A model generated the notes under the pieces. That model ran no database searches, was not told the origin of the DNA, and saw only the letters and a list, made by a program, of their open reading frames with translations. A stretch of 64,000 nt of DNA, taken from Flavobacterium sp. KJJ (GTDB lineage: Bacteria; Bacteroidota; Bacteroidia; Flavobacteriales; Flavobacteriaceae). The stretch covers positions 1,302,001-1,366,000 of the forward strand of contig NZ_JARP01000001.1 of NCBI RefSeq assembly GCF_000708595.2, given 5' to 3'. This document shows positions 35,011-44,077 of the stretch, piece by piece (the stretch's first letter is position 1; each line of letters begins with the position of its first letter). The translations under genes were made by a program, and so were the position numbers.

Positions 35011-35470
35011 TTTCTTTAAATTTTTGAGTCAATTTTTCTTTGATTCTGTGAATTTTCACTCTAACATTTGCTTCAGAAAGCCCAACAATTTTGGCGATTT
35101 CTGCCTGCTTAACATCTTCTAATTCCAGTGAAATAATAATACGTTCGGTTTCTGGCAATTCTGCTATGCATTTATACAAAAACTGAATTTGAGGCTCTAT
35201 CGATTGTTGCTTTTCTTCGGTTAAATGAATCGGCAAATCAGATTTTGGGAATCGTTTTTCTTTTTCAATCTGCCTTAAACAATTATTAGAAGCAATTCTA
35301 AAAATCCAAGTTCCAATCGCCGATTCATTTCTAAACGTTTCCAGCTTTTGCCAAACAATTATAAAGGTCTCCTGAGCCAAATCCTGCGCTATATCATAAT
35401 CGTTCACAAAACCCATGCAAAGCCTGAATATTCGATCCCAGTACGTTTTATAAATATCTTCAAATTCCAT
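34997..35470 (-). CDS. ECF-type RNA polymerase sigma factor
   Basis: This 157-residue protein has sigma region 2 (RLCMGFVNDYDIAQDLAQET and TFRNESAIGTWIFRIASN) for -10 melting and region 4 (LPETERIIISLELEDVKQ; EIAKIVGLSEANVRVKIHRI) for -35 binding, with no regions 1 or 3, so it is an extracytoplasmic-function sigma factor. The start ATG 35470 comes 2 bp after the stop of the hydrolase gene; the frame from 35512 would overlap it. It sits between a secreted hydrolase gene and a membrane protein gene, a plausible signalling unit. Confidence 0.93.
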   Translation of the reverse strand: MEFEDIYKTYWDRIFRLCMGFVNDYDIAQDLAQETFIIVWQKLETFRNESAIGTWIFRIASNNCLRQIEKEKRFPKSDLPIHLTEEKQQSIEPQIQFLYKCIAELPETERIIISLELEDVKQAEIAKIVGLSEANVRVKIHRIKEKLTQKFKENGQQ

Positions 35471-35472
35471 TC

Positions 35473-36318
35473 TTACGATTTTAGAAAATTGTTTAACTGT
35501 CCTAAATACCAAGCTGTATCATCATACATTATAAAGTGCAAGCCTTTAGTCGCATATTGAAAATTAGCCGTTTTCAAGTTTTTATATTGTCCCTCAATTG
35601 CTGGTTTTAAATTTATAAAATAAGATTCTAATAAAATTAAGGCTGGGCATTTTATCGCCGAGATTCTTTCTCGCAAATCAGTATTAAAGAAATCACAATA
35701 CATTTGAGCAAAAGTTGTTCGGTCAGATTTTACACTCCAATCTACAACCATATCCAGTTTTGATGCGTCTTGCATAAGTCTTGGCATAGTACCTTTTTGC
35801 ATTTCATAAAACTGAGAATCTGACATCGCTGTCATTTGCGTTACCATTGGCGAACAATCGTTATTTTCTTTTGATTTAAAAGAAGCATCGCTCAAAGCGG
35901 CCAAACACGGAAGCGCATCAACTACAACAATTTTCCCAATCAATTCTGGATAATCTGCGGCTATTGCCAAAGCCAATCCACCGCCCATACTGTGGCCAAT
36001 TAAAATTGGTTTTTCGATTTTATTGTCTTTTATATAATTCGCAATTCCAGTTTTCCAGTTTTCAATTGAAGGATTTGGCTGTGGTTTAGCTCCGGCAAAC
36101 CCGGCCATTGTAAGCGTATAACAAGTAAAATCTTTTTCGAAAGCTGTTTTGCTTTCATTCCAAACTTCTCCAGAAGAAGCAAATCCAGGAATGAATATTA
36201 TAGATTGTTTTCCCTTTCCTGTTTTGATAACTTCAAAAGGATATGATTTTGTTTGTGCAAAAACATTCACGCATAATGCAGAAAATAAAAGGGCGATAAT
36301 TAAAATATACTTTTTCAT
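35473..36318 (-). CDS. Secreted alpha/beta hydrolase
   Basis: This 281-residue protein has a signal peptide (MKKYILIIALLFSALCVNVFA, cut near residue 21) and the alpha/beta-hydrolase fold: oxyanion region FIPGFASSGEVWN, nucleophile Ser110 in IGHSMGGG, an acidic residue in the second half and the histidine in KGLHFIMYDD near the end. Such enzymes hydrolyse esters, lactones or lipids; the substrate is not predictable. It is the first gene of an operon with the ECF sigma factor (2-bp gap). Placing a periplasmic hydrolase ahead of a sigma factor suggests its product or activity might feed the sensing pathway, which is inference. Confidence 0.88.
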   Translation of the reverse strand: MKKYILIIALLFSALCVNVFAQTKSYPFEVIKTGKGKQSIIFIPGFASSGEVWNESKTAFEKDFTCYTLTMAGFAGAKPQPNPSIENWKTGIANYIKDNKIEKPILIGHSMGGGLALAIAADYPELIGKIVVVDALPCLAALSDASFKSKENNDCSPMVTQMTAMSDSQFYEMQKGTMPRLMQDASKLDMVVDWSVKSDRTTFAQMYCDFFNTDLRERISAIKCPALILLESYFINLKPAIEGQYKNLKTANFQYATKGLHFIMYDDTAWYLGQLNNFLKS

Positions 36319-36514
36319 TTTTAATAGTTTTTAAGTTGTTAATTAAATCGGATCCATGCTTTTGATACGACGACTATTAAAATGTTACAAAAGTTTTTAA
36401 ATTTTTAATGAAAAAATTCTAAATTCCAATGTTGGTGCGAGATTAAGAATGAAAAAAAATATTACACTCAGAGATTTGTCATCGTGAGGAAATGAAGAAT
36501 CATTTTTAATTTTT

Positions 36515-36612
36515 GTCATCCTGAGGAACGAAGGATCACACACGTAACTCTACAATGATTGGCGATTTTGACCGCGGAATTTCCAGTGTGATCCTTCGTC
36601 CCTCAGGATGAC
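36515..36612. repeat. Covarying-arm hairpin element, copy 1
   Basis: GTCATCCTGAGGAACGAAGG with ATCACAC forms the left arm; GTGTGATCC with TTCGTCCCTCAGGATGAC forms the right arm (26 bp, near-perfect). The loop has ACTCTACAATGATTGGCGAT and ACCGCGGAATTTCCAGTG. The same loop sequence, inverted, is in the element at 49006-49113, whose arms differ in sequence. Confidence 0.9.
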
Positions 36613-36624
36613 AAACTGTGTGCA

Positions 36625-36702
36625 GATCACACAAGCAACTCTACAAAGATTGGCGATTTTGACCACGGAATATCTAGTGAGATCCTTCGTCCCTCAGGAT
36701 GA
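36625..36702. repeat. Covarying-arm hairpin element, copy 2 (left arm truncated)
   Basis: Starting at GATCACAC, this copy repeats the loop (AACTCTACAAAGATTGGCGA, CCACGGAATATCTAGTG) and the right arm (GATCCTTCGTCCCTCAGGAT) of copy 1, in the same direction, with the outer left arm missing. Adjacent copies suggest a local duplication with decay. Confidence 0.85.
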
Positions 36703-36715
36703 AAAACTGTGTGCA

Positions 36716-36757
36716 AAAAAAATCCCAAACCCCAACAAAGTTGGAATTTGGAATTTT
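36716..36757. repeat. AAATCCCAAA-type inverted repeat at the 3' end of leuS
   Basis: AAAATCCCAAACCCCAAC pairs imperfectly with GTTGGAATTTGGAATTTT. It lies directly beyond the leuS stop codon (minus strand) and could terminate leuS. Confidence 0.65.
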
Positions 36758-36775
36758 ATATTGGAATTTATTCAA

Positions 36776-39694
36776 TTACCCCACAAGGTTGATAATCTTC
36801 CCAGGAACAATTATCACTTTATTTGGAGTTCTTCCGTCTAATTGTTTTTGCGTTCTTTCGTCTTTCATTACGATTTCTTCGATTTGTTCTTTGGTTAAAT
36901 CCAAAGGCAATTCGATAGTGAAACGCATTTTTCCGTTGAAAGAAACCGGATATTCTTTATTTGTTTCGACCAAATGACCGGCATCAAAAATTGGAAACGC
37001 TACTTCAGAAATTGAAGTTTTATGTCCTAATTGCGACCATAATTCCTCTGCAATGTGTGGTGCGTATGGCGAAACCAAAATTGCTAATGGTTCTAAGATC
37101 GCTCTTGAATGACAATTTTGAGTCGACAATTCATTCACACAAATCATAAATTGAGAAACTGACGTATTGAAAGAGAAATTCTCAATATCATCTGCTACTT
37201 TTTTGATGGTTTTATGCAAAGACTTTAAATTGTCTTTTGTTGGTGCGTCATTGTTTACGATTAAACCGTTATTCTCATCAATATACAATCTCCACAATTT
37301 TTTCAGGAAACCAAATACTCCCGAAATTCCAGCCGTATTCCAAGGTTTTGCCTGCTCTAACGGACCTAAAAACATTTCGTATAAACGTAATGTATCAGCT
37401 CCATATTCTGCACAAATATCATCCGGAGTTACCACATTGTATTTTGATTTCGACATTTTTTCGACTTCGCGGCCTACAATGTATTTTCCATTTTCGTCTA
37501 AAATGAATTCTGCCGTTTTATATTCATCTCTTGAATTTTTGAATTTCTGAACATCTAATTCATCAGAAGAATTTACGATGGAAACATCAGCATGGATTGG
37601 CTGTACTTTTTGATCTCCAATTTTGTTTTTAGATACAAAAGTATTTGTTCCTTCTAATCTATAAACAAAAGCACTTGTCCCCAAAATCATCCCCTGATTG
37701 ATCAGTTTTTTGAATGGCTCTTCAGTTGGAGCAAAACCTTTGTCTTTTAAGAATTTGTTCCAGAAACGAGAATATAATAAGTGTCCGGTTGCGTGTTCGC
37801 TTCCTCCAATATATAAATCCACGCTTTCCCAATATTTCAAAGCTTCCGCGGAAGCGAATTTATCTTCATTGTGTGCATCCATATAACGCATCCAGTACCA
37901 AGAGCTTCCTGCCCAACCTGGCATGGTGTTCAATTCCAGAGGGAAAATTTCGAAATTATCAACCAAATCCGTATTAACAACTTCATTGTTTTTGGTATCC
38001 CAAGCCCAGATTGTTGCATTTCCTAACGGAGGCAACCCATCTTCGGTTGGTAAATATTTCTCTACTTCAGGTAAAATAATTGGCAAATGTTCTGCACTGA
38101 TCATTTTTGGCAATCCGTTTACATAATAAACCGGGAAAGGTTCTCCCCAATAACGCTGACGAGAGAAAACGGCATCACGCAAACGGTAATTTGTTTTTCC
38201 GGTTCCCTGACCAATTTTTTCTAATTCAGAAATCGCTTTTTGAGTCGCTTCTTTATAATTTAATCCGTTTAAGAAATCAGAATTTGCGATTTCAACGTTG
38301 TCTTTTGATCCGTATGCGGCTTCAGAAATATCAACATTGGCGAAGATATTTTTGATTTCCGGCATTCCTTCCTGACCTTTAAAGAAATTAGCAAAAGCAT
38401 AATCTCTTTCGTCTCCGCAAGGAACCGCCATTACAGCGCCTGTTCCGTAACCTGCCAAAACATAATCTCCAATCCAAACCGGAATTGGTTCTTTTGTAAA
38501 AGGATGTTCAGCATAAGCCCCTGTAAATACACCAGAGATCGTTTTTACATCGGCCATACGCTCACGCTCTGATCGTTTTGCTGTTTTTTCGATATACGCG
38601 TCAACTGCATTTTTTTGATCAGCAGTTACAATTTTAGCTACCAAATCATGTTCTGGTGCCAAAGTCATAAAAGTTACTCCAAAAATAGTATCAGGTCTTG
38701 TTGTGAAAACTTCTATATAATTTGTTTCAGGTTTCACATTTAAAGTTTCATCACTTTGCGCCTCAACCTGAGAGTTGAAACTTGAAACTTGAAACTTAAC
38801 TAAAGCTCCTACCGATTTTCCAATCCAGTTACGTTGAGATTCTTTTATTGACTCGCTCCAATCGATATCATTTAGGCCTTGAAGTAAGCGTTCGGCATAA
38901 GCAGAAATTCGCATACTCCATTGTGTCATTTTTTTTCTTATAACAGGAAAGCCTCCACGCTCAGAAACTCCGTTTACAATTTCATCATTTGCCAGTACAG
39001 TTCCTAAGCCTGGACACCAGTTTACTTCGGTTTCTGCCAAATACGTCATTCGGTATTGCAACAAGATTTTTTCTTTTTGATCGTCAGAATAGGATTTCCA
39101 TTCGTCAGCAGTAAAAATCACAACATTGTCATCGCAAACGGCTTCAACTAATGCATTTCCACTTTCTTCAAAAACGGTTACTAACTCTGAAATATCAAAT
39201 GCTTTTCCTTCTTTTTTGCAATACCAAGAATTGAACAATTGAATAAAAATCCATTGTGTATGTTTGTAATAATCCGGATTTGAAGTTCGTACTTCACGAC
39301 TCCAGTCAAATGAAAATCCGATTTTATCTAATTGTTTTCTGTATCCTGCAATTTGTTTTCCTTCTTTATCAACACCACCGTCAATATTTACACGAGTTGT
39401 ATCTTCTGGACGCTGTCCTGTCTGAATCGCATATTGTTCTGCCGGCAATCCGAAACTGTCGTAACCCATTGGATGCAAAACATTGAAACCCTGATGTCTT
39501 TTGAAACGAGAATAAACATCTGAAGCTATATAACCCAGCGGATGACCTACGTGTAATCCTGCTCCAGACGGATAAGGAAACATGTCGAGTACATAATGCT
39601 TTGGTTTATCAGAGTTGTTTTTTGCTGCAAAAGTTTGATTTTCTGCCCAATATTTTTGCCATTTGGCGTCAATTTCGTTTGGATTGTATTTCAT
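36776..39694 (-). CDS. leuS: Leucyl-tRNA synthetase, with an in-frame repeat-like insert
   Basis: The 972-residue class I synthetase charges tRNA-Leu. HIGH-type motif GLHVGHPLGY (about 46-55), a CP1 editing domain with FTTRPDTIFGVTF, and the KMSKSKYN loop in the second half are present, followed by an anticodon-binding domain. The segment at about residues 300-327 (FQVSSFNSQVEAQ and SDETLNVKPETN) is unusual: the DNA behind it is built of GTTTCAAG words with inverted-repeat symmetry and lies between GALVK and the FTTRPD motif, where relatives, as I recall, have a short linker. The start at 39694 is conserved (MKYNPNEIDAKWQKYW). Confidence 0.95.
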   Translation of the reverse strand: MKYNPNEIDAKWQKYWAENQTFAAKNNSDKPKHYVLDMFPYPSGAGLHVGHPLGYIASDVYSRFKRHQGFNVLHPMGYDSFGLPAEQYAIQTGQRPEDTTRVNIDGGVDKEGKQIAGYRKQLDKIGFSFDWSREVRTSNPDYYKHTQWIFIQLFNSWYCKKEGKAFDISELVTVFEESGNALVEAVCDDNVVIFTADEWKSYSDDQKEKILLQYRMTYLAETEVNWCPGLGTVLANDEIVNGVSERGGFPVIRKKMTQWSMRISAYAERLLQGLNDIDWSESIKESQRNWIGKSVGALVKFQVSSFNSQVEAQSDETLNVKPETNYIEVFTTRPDTIFGVTFMTLAPEHDLVAKIVTADQKNAVDAYIEKTAKRSERERMADVKTISGVFTGAYAEHPFTKEPIPVWIGDYVLAGYGTGAVMAVPCGDERDYAFANFFKGQEGMPEIKNIFANVDISEAAYGSKDNVEIANSDFLNGLNYKEATQKAISELEKIGQGTGKTNYRLRDAVFSRQRYWGEPFPVYYVNGLPKMISAEHLPIILPEVEKYLPTEDGLPPLGNATIWAWDTKNNEVVNTDLVDNFEIFPLELNTMPGWAGSSWYWMRYMDAHNEDKFASAEALKYWESVDLYIGGSEHATGHLLYSRFWNKFLKDKGFAPTEEPFKKLINQGMILGTSAFVYRLEGTNTFVSKNKIGDQKVQPIHADVSIVNSSDELDVQKFKNSRDEYKTAEFILDENGKYIVGREVEKMSKSKYNVVTPDDICAEYGADTLRLYEMFLGPLEQAKPWNTAGISGVFGFLKKLWRLYIDENNGLIVNNDAPTKDNLKSLHKTIKKVADDIENFSFNTSVSQFMICVNELSTQNCHSRAILEPLAILVSPYAPHIAEELWSQLGHKTSISEVAFPIFDAGHLVETNKEYPVSFNGKMRFTIELPLDLTKEQIEEIVMKDERTQKQLDGRTPNKVIIVPGKIINLVG
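38716..38799. repeat. GTTTCAAG-word repeat inside leuS
   Basis: On the plus strand, GTTTCAGGTTTCACATTTAA opens the segment and TTGAAACTTGAAACTTGAAA closes it, giving an imperfect inverted repeat of about 80 bp that stays in frame within leuS (about 27 codons). Such words are typical of intergenic repeats in flavobacteria, as I recall. Confidence 0.6.
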
Positions 39695-40199
39695 TTTTTT
39701 AAGGTACAAAGTTGCAAAGCGACAAGGTTCTAAGGTTTATCACTTTATGAATTCAGCGCAAATTTACATTTATTGTGGTTTGTACCAAAGCATTTCATTG
39801 ACAAACAAATAAAATATCAAAATACTTATTCAAATTAAGTAAAAACACTTATACCGAATTGCATTTCGTGTAGTTTCAGAAATTTTAAGCCAAAAGTTTT
39901 GAGGTTCTAAGTGGCAAAGGTTTTTAGTCTTTTGCTATTTTTTTAAAACGCTGCGTTAGCTAAGTTTTATATTAATTGGTGTGCTTTATAAAAATCATAC
40001 TTTAAAATAACTTAGCGCACTTTGTGGTAAAATCTGTTTTTATGCCCTCATATAAGTAAACTTTAAAAAAACTTATTCTTGTTTGCGGTTAAATAAACTT
40101 TTATTCAATATTGAATTGTATATTTATGGTATAAAAGTTCGTTATTAACTTTAAATAAAGAAATTCTTTATTATTTTTACCACATAATTTAAGCATACT
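39695..40199. other. Non-coding gap between leuS and ftsX
   Basis: This 505-bp gap separates two divergent genes. It holds degenerate CTTTG/TAAGTGGCAAAG-type inverted repeat material (39905-40035: GGTTCTAAGTGGCAAAGG and later AACTTAGCGCACTTTGTGG) and AT-rich promoter sequence. I see no credible ORF and no strong -7 element; the last 60 bp before the ftsX ATG are extremely AT-rich. Confidence 0.55.
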
Positions 40200-41075
40200 A
40201 TGAGTTCTAACTTTGATAAATTTCAAAAGCGCAGGTTAATTTCCTCTTATTTTTCGGTTGTATTAAGTGTATTCTTGGTATTATTCCTTTTAGGAGTACT
40301 AGGATTATTCATTATCAATTCTAAAAAACTGGCCAATGATTTTAAAGAAAAAATCGCAATGACGGTTTTCTTTAAAAACGAAGCTAATGATAGTGTAATA
40401 AAAGCATTTAACACCGAATTGAAAAGGGCTCCTTTTGCGAGATCTTATGTCTATGTTTCTAAAGAAAAAGCAGCAAAAGAACATACTGATATTATTGGAG
40501 AAGATTTCTTGACCTTTTTAGGAGAAAATCCGCTATTGAATTCATACGACATTCACCTAAAAGCGGATTATGTTGAGAGAGACAGCATTTTGCAAATTGA
40601 AAGCCAACTGCGTAAAAACACTATGATCGAAGATATTGTGTATGACAAACAATTGGTAAATCTAGTAAATGACAATATCAAAAAAGTAAGTATGTGGATT
40701 TTGATTATCAGTGGTTTCCTTGCGGTAATTGCAGTTTTATTAATCAACAGCTCATTACGTTTATCAATTCACTCAAACCGTTTCATTATCAAAACCATGC
40801 AAATGGTTGGTGCAACAAAATCGTTTATCCGTAAACCTTTTGTAATGAGAAGCGTAAAATTAGGAATGCTTGGCGCAGGATTGGCAATTATTGGTCTTAT
40901 TGCACTTTTACTTTATGTAGACACTAACTTTCCAGGTTTAGGGATTTTAGAAGATAAAGCCCTAATCGGATTAGTATTACTAGCCGTTTTCGGAATTGGC
41001 GTTTTAATTACTTGGGTAAGTACTCACTTTGCAACACAACGTTTCTTGAACTTAAGAACGGACGACTTATACTAG
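40200..41075 (+). CDS. ftsX: Cell division protein FtsX-like permease
   Basis: This 291-residue inner-membrane protein has one helix near the N-terminus (about 17-40), an extracytoplasmic loop (about 41-165) and three helices at the C-terminus (from about 170), the FtsX layout. With the FtsE ATPase (not in this window) FtsX controls peptidoglycan hydrolases at the division site. The motif TMQMVGATKSFIRKPF in the cytosolic loop is characteristic. It opens a conserved operon: ftsX, DUF3098-type, uppP, truB. No FtsE gene is adjacent, as is normal in this phylum. Confidence 0.92.
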   Translation: MSSNFDKFQKRRLISSYFSVVLSVFLVLFLLGVLGLFIINSKKLANDFKEKIAMTVFFKNEANDSVIKAFNTELKRAPFARSYVYVSKEKAAKEHTDIIGEDFLTFLGENPLLNSYDIHLKADYVERDSILQIESQLRKNTMIEDIVYDKQLVNLVNDNIKKVSMWILIISGFLAVIAVLLINSSLRLSIHSNRFIIKTMQMVGATKSFIRKPFVMRSVKLGMLGAGLAIIGLIALLLYVDTNFPGLGILEDKALIGLVLLAVFGIGVLITWVSTHFATQRFLNLRTDDLY

Positions 41076-41151
41076 TATACAGTCTGAATGTTAATGGTTC
41101 AATAAAACAATAAAAATATTTTAGCTTTGCTAGGATTACAAAAGAAATAAA

Positions 41152-41409
41152 ATGAAAAACAATATTAAAGAAGAATACCAACAGCCACAAAAACAAGAAT
41201 TTCTTTTTGACGGTATCAATTACAAAATCTTATTGATTGGAATTGCGGTTATTGCACTTGGCTTTATTTTAATGTCTGGTGGAGGAAGTGATAATCCTAA
41301 TGTTTTTAATGAAGATGTTTTTAGCTTTAGACGTATCCGTTTAGCACCAACAACTGTTTTGCTTGGTTTTGGAATCACGATTTATTCTATTTTCAAAAAA
41401 ACAAAATAG
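41152..41409 (+). CDS. DUF3098-type small membrane protein
   Basis: The 85-residue protein has a hydrophilic N-terminus and two membrane helices (about 28-42 and 62-80) flanking a conserved polar loop (DNPNVFNEDVFSFRRIRLAP). It fits the DUF3098 family, which I know only from this ftsX-uppP position in Bacteroidetes. A role in envelope growth with UppP is likely from the neighbourhood, but the function is unknown. Confidence 0.82.
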   Translation: MKNNIKEEYQQPQKQEFLFDGINYKILLIGIAVIALGFILMSGGGSDNPNVFNEDVFSFRRIRLAPTTVLLGFGITIYSIFKKTK

Positions 41410-41500
41410 ACTCCTTAGACAACTTAGATCTTTAGATTATTAGATTAATATCTTTAAAAAGTCTGATATCTAAGAAGTCTAATAATCTAACAATCTAAAT
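41410..41500. repeat. TTAGATTATTAGA-type inverted repeat inside the operon
   Basis: ACTTAGATCTTTAGATTATTAGA pairs (shown here in parts: TTTAGATTATTAGA left, TCTAATAATCTAA right) with the complement near 41500 across a 5-bp centre. It fills the 93-bp gap between the DUF3098-type gene and uppP, so it could modulate downstream expression. Related words occur at 45594-45640. Confidence 0.75.
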
Positions 41501-41502
41501 AA

Positions 41503-42300
41503 ATGAATACATTACAAGCTATTGTTCTTGCCATAATAGAAGGAATTACAGAGTTTTTACCTGTTTCTTCAACTGGTCACATGATTATTGCCTCTTCTTT
41601 TTTCGGAATTGCACACGAAGACTTTACAAAACTTTTTACGATTGTTATTCAGCTTGGCGCTATACTTTCGGTTGTCGTTTTATATTTCAAACGTTTCTTT
41701 CAAACACTTGATTTTTATTTTAAACTTTTGGTTGCTTTTATTCCGGCTGTCATTTTAGGATTATTGTTAAGCGATTTTATTGATGGTTTATTAGAAAATC
41801 CAGTTACTGTAGCTATTTCACTTTTAATTGGAGGATTTATTTTATTGAAAGTCGACGAATGGTTCAACAATCCAAATACTGCCGAAGGTTCTCAAGAAAT
41901 TACCTATTTGCAAGCTTTTAAAATTGGATTATTTCAATGTATCGCTATGATTCCTGGAGTTTCAAGAAGTGGAGCAAGTATCGTTGGGGGAATGTCTCAA
42001 AAACTATCAAGAACTACAGCTGCTGAATTTTCATTTTTCCTTGCAGTTCCAACAATGTTGGGCGCAACAGTAAAAAAATGTTACGATTATTATAAAGATG
42101 GATTCGAATTGTCTCACGACCAAATCAATTTATTGGTTATCGGAAATGTAGTGGCATTTATTGTAGCGCTTTTGGCTATCAAAACCTTCATTGGATTCTT
42201 AACTAAAAACGGATTTAAAGTTTTTGGTTATTACCGAATCATTGCTGGAATCATTTTATTATTGATTCACTTTTTCATTCACCCGCTTACCATTATATAA
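41503..42300 (+). CDS. uppP: Undecaprenyl-diphosphatase
   Basis: This 265-residue inner-membrane enzyme dephosphorylates undecaprenyl pyrophosphate, the lipid carrier for peptidoglycan. It shows both catalytic motifs: [14 protein letters not shown] (residues 13-26) and [13 protein letters not shown] (about 153-165), with seven or eight membrane helices. The family (UppP/BacA) also gives bacitracin resistance. Its stop overlaps the truB start by one base (TAATG). Confidence 0.96.
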   Translation: MNTLQAIVLAIIEGITEFLPVSSTGHMIIASSFFGIAHEDFTKLFTIVIQLGAILSVVVLYFKRFFQTLDFYFKLLVAFIPAVILGLLLSDFIDGLLENPVTVAISLLIGGFILLKVDEWFNNPNTAEGSQEITYLQAFKIGLFQCIAMIPGVSRSGASIVGGMSQKLSRTTAAEFSFFLAVPTMLGATVKKCYDYYKDGFELSHDQINLLVIGNVVAFIVALLAIKTFIGFLTKNGFKVFGYYRIIAGIILLLIHFFIHPLTII

Positions 42301-42989
42301 TGACAACTGAAGAATATCTAGACGGACAAGTTTTACTGATAGACAAACCTTTAAAATGGAGTTCGTTTCAAGCTGTCAACAAATTAAAATACCTTTTAAT
42401 TAACAAAGTCGGGCTTCCAAAAAAGTTCAAAATTGGCCATGCAGGAACTTTAGATCCTTTGGCTACAGGCTTATTATTAATCTGTACTGGAAAATTTACC
42501 AAAAGAATTTCTGAACTTCAAGGTCAGGCAAAAGAATATACGGGAACTTTTTATATTGGAGCCACTACTCCATCGTATGATTTAGAAACTGAAATTGATG
42601 AAACTTTTCCAACAGGACATATCGACGAAGCTTTAATTCATGAAACGGTAAAACAGTTTTTAGGCGAAATCGATCAAAAACCACCTATTTTTTCAGCAAT
42701 TAAAAAAGACGGCGTTCGTTTATATGAGCATGCACGAGCTGGAGAAACGGTAGAAATTGCAAGCAGAAAAACCACAATTCACGAATTCGAAATTACTAGA
42801 ATTGCACTTCCTGAAATTGACTTTAGAGTTGTTTGCAGTAAAGGAACTTATATTCGTTCTCTTGCTTATGATTTTGGTAAAGCAATGCATTCAGGATCAC
42901 ACTTAACCGTTTTACGCCGAACTAAAATTGGCGATTACGATGTGAAAAATGCAATTGATATTACTTTGTTTGAGGAAAGCCTGCAATAA
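42300..42989 (+). CDS. truB: tRNA pseudouridine(55) synthase
   Basis: This 229-residue enzyme makes pseudouridine 55 in the T-loop of tRNAs. The catalytic aspartate is Asp52 in GHAGTLDPLATGLL; the RNA-binding segments KPPIFSAIKKDGVRLYEHAR and KGTYIRSLAYDFG are present. It lacks a PUA domain (shorter than the E. coli enzyme of about 314), as usual in Bacteroidetes. It overlaps uppP by one base, so the two are translationally coupled. Confidence 0.96.
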   Translation: MTTEEYLDGQVLLIDKPLKWSSFQAVNKLKYLLINKVGLPKKFKIGHAGTLDPLATGLLLICTGKFTKRISELQGQAKEYTGTFYIGATTPSYDLETEIDETFPTGHIDEALIHETVKQFLGEIDQKPPIFSAIKKDGVRLYEHARAGETVEIASRKTTIHEFEITRIALPEIDFRVVCSKGTYIRSLAYDFGKAMHSGSHLTVLRRTKIGDYDVKNAIDITLFEESLQ

Positions 42990-43147
42990 AAACAGGTTCT
43001 TATTTCCTTTTATTATACATAAAAAATAATTTTTTTAACTGTACGAATTATCGCAATTTTTTAAATATCTTTCAAAAAATATTTTGCTAATTCCGAGCTT
43101 ACTGAAACAATATAATTTCACAGCAAAGACAAGCCTAAATCAATTTT

Positions 43148-43678
43148 ATGAAATATTGTTTACTCGCGGTTGTTACTTTTTTTTGCTTCAATCTGACACT
43201 TTATGCTCAGGACAGAAAATTTAATTACGTTCAATTTGATGTTGGTATTTCAATAACAGGTAATCCAGATTATGGTGATTCACCAAAATATGAAGGCGAC
43301 AAACAGCCTTTTCTTCTTCCAGACGGTTTAGGCTCAAAACTGGGTTATGGCCTTCAATATAAACAATGGGCAACGTTAGGACTTCATAGCGGTCTCGACT
43401 GGAAATGGAATGAAAAATTGGTGGCTGTTCCGGTTTATCTTAACTTCGGATTAAGACCAAAAATAGGTGAAGAAACCCGAATTACTATGGAAGTAGGATA
43501 CGGAAAAAGTTTTGCTTTAGGCCGAGGCAATTTGAGTGGCACTTATAAAAAAGCAAGACTTGGACTTACTGGCGATGAGAAAACACTATTTATTGAAATA
43601 GCCGATTTTGATTTTCCTCTTTACGAATATAATAGTATTGGCTGTATTAGTTTTGGAATTTCTGTTATTACTTTTTAA
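43148..43678 (+). CDS. Secreted small beta-barrel-like protein
   Basis: The 176-residue protein has a signal peptide (MKYCLLAVVTFFCFNLTLYA, cut near residue 20) and then alternating strands with aromatic ends (WATLGLHSGLDWKW, VPVYLNFGLRP, RITMEVGYGKSFAL) finishing in SVITF, resembling a small outer-membrane barrel. I do not recognise the family and assign no function. It stands alone, followed by a 400-bp gap with hairpins. Confidence 0.7.
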   Translation: MKYCLLAVVTFFCFNLTLYAQDRKFNYVQFDVGISITGNPDYGDSPKYEGDKQPFLLPDGLGSKLGYGLQYKQWATLGLHSGLDWKWNEKLVAVPVYLNFGLRPKIGEETRITMEVGYGKSFALGRGNLSGTYKKARLGLTGDEKTLFIEIADFDFPLYEYNSIGCISFGISVITF

Positions 43679-44077
43679 AAGCGTTCTTTAAGCAAACTTA
43701 CTGAGTTTGGCATTAAAGAAGCACATTACACAATGGGGTATTGTAATGTGCCAACTCCTAAGTAATGTTACTTCATACTTGTTGTCCTGTGATTAATAGT
43801 GAGGAACACTTTTCCCTCCGAACAAGAATGATGAAAAAAAATCATAAAACCTTTCGAATAACTTTTTCATAATAGTGCAGTTTTTAATAGTTAAACATTA
43901 AATAAACACCAATAATAGAGTAAATCAAAAAGTAAATAATAGAAGTGGGATTATTTCACTAAGATACAAAATTCCACATAATAAAAAAATATTTTACAGA
44001 TTATTTAATATTAAAACACTTGTCCTCAACAAATTACTAGAACAAAAAGGCTTTTAAAAGATTTAATTTAATAAAAA
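43679..44077. other. Non-coding gap with two hairpins
   Basis: This 399-bp gap has two near-perfect stems: GCACATTACA with TGTAATGTGC (43721-43751, loop of 11) and AAGTAATGTTACTT (43760-43773). After them comes AT-rich DNA with no ORF above 40 codons. The stems lack T-runs, so they are not ordinary terminators. They could be part of a small RNA or a regulatory site for an unseen transcript. Confidence 0.5.

Larger units (their letters stand above)
36319..36775. other. Repeat-filled gap between the hydrolase operon and leuS
   Basis: This 457-bp gap has no credible gene. It begins with a promoter region for the hydrolase operon, then holds a long hairpin (36515-36612), a partial copy of it (36625-36702) and a AAATCCC-type inverted repeat (36716-36757). 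Short plus-strand open frames here (36608-36977) are shadows of the repeats and of leuS. Confidence 0.7.

Noticed and set aside
36608..36977. Plus-strand ORFs at the end of leuS
   Set aside because: They run through a truncated hairpin repeat and antisense to the LeuRS C-terminus.
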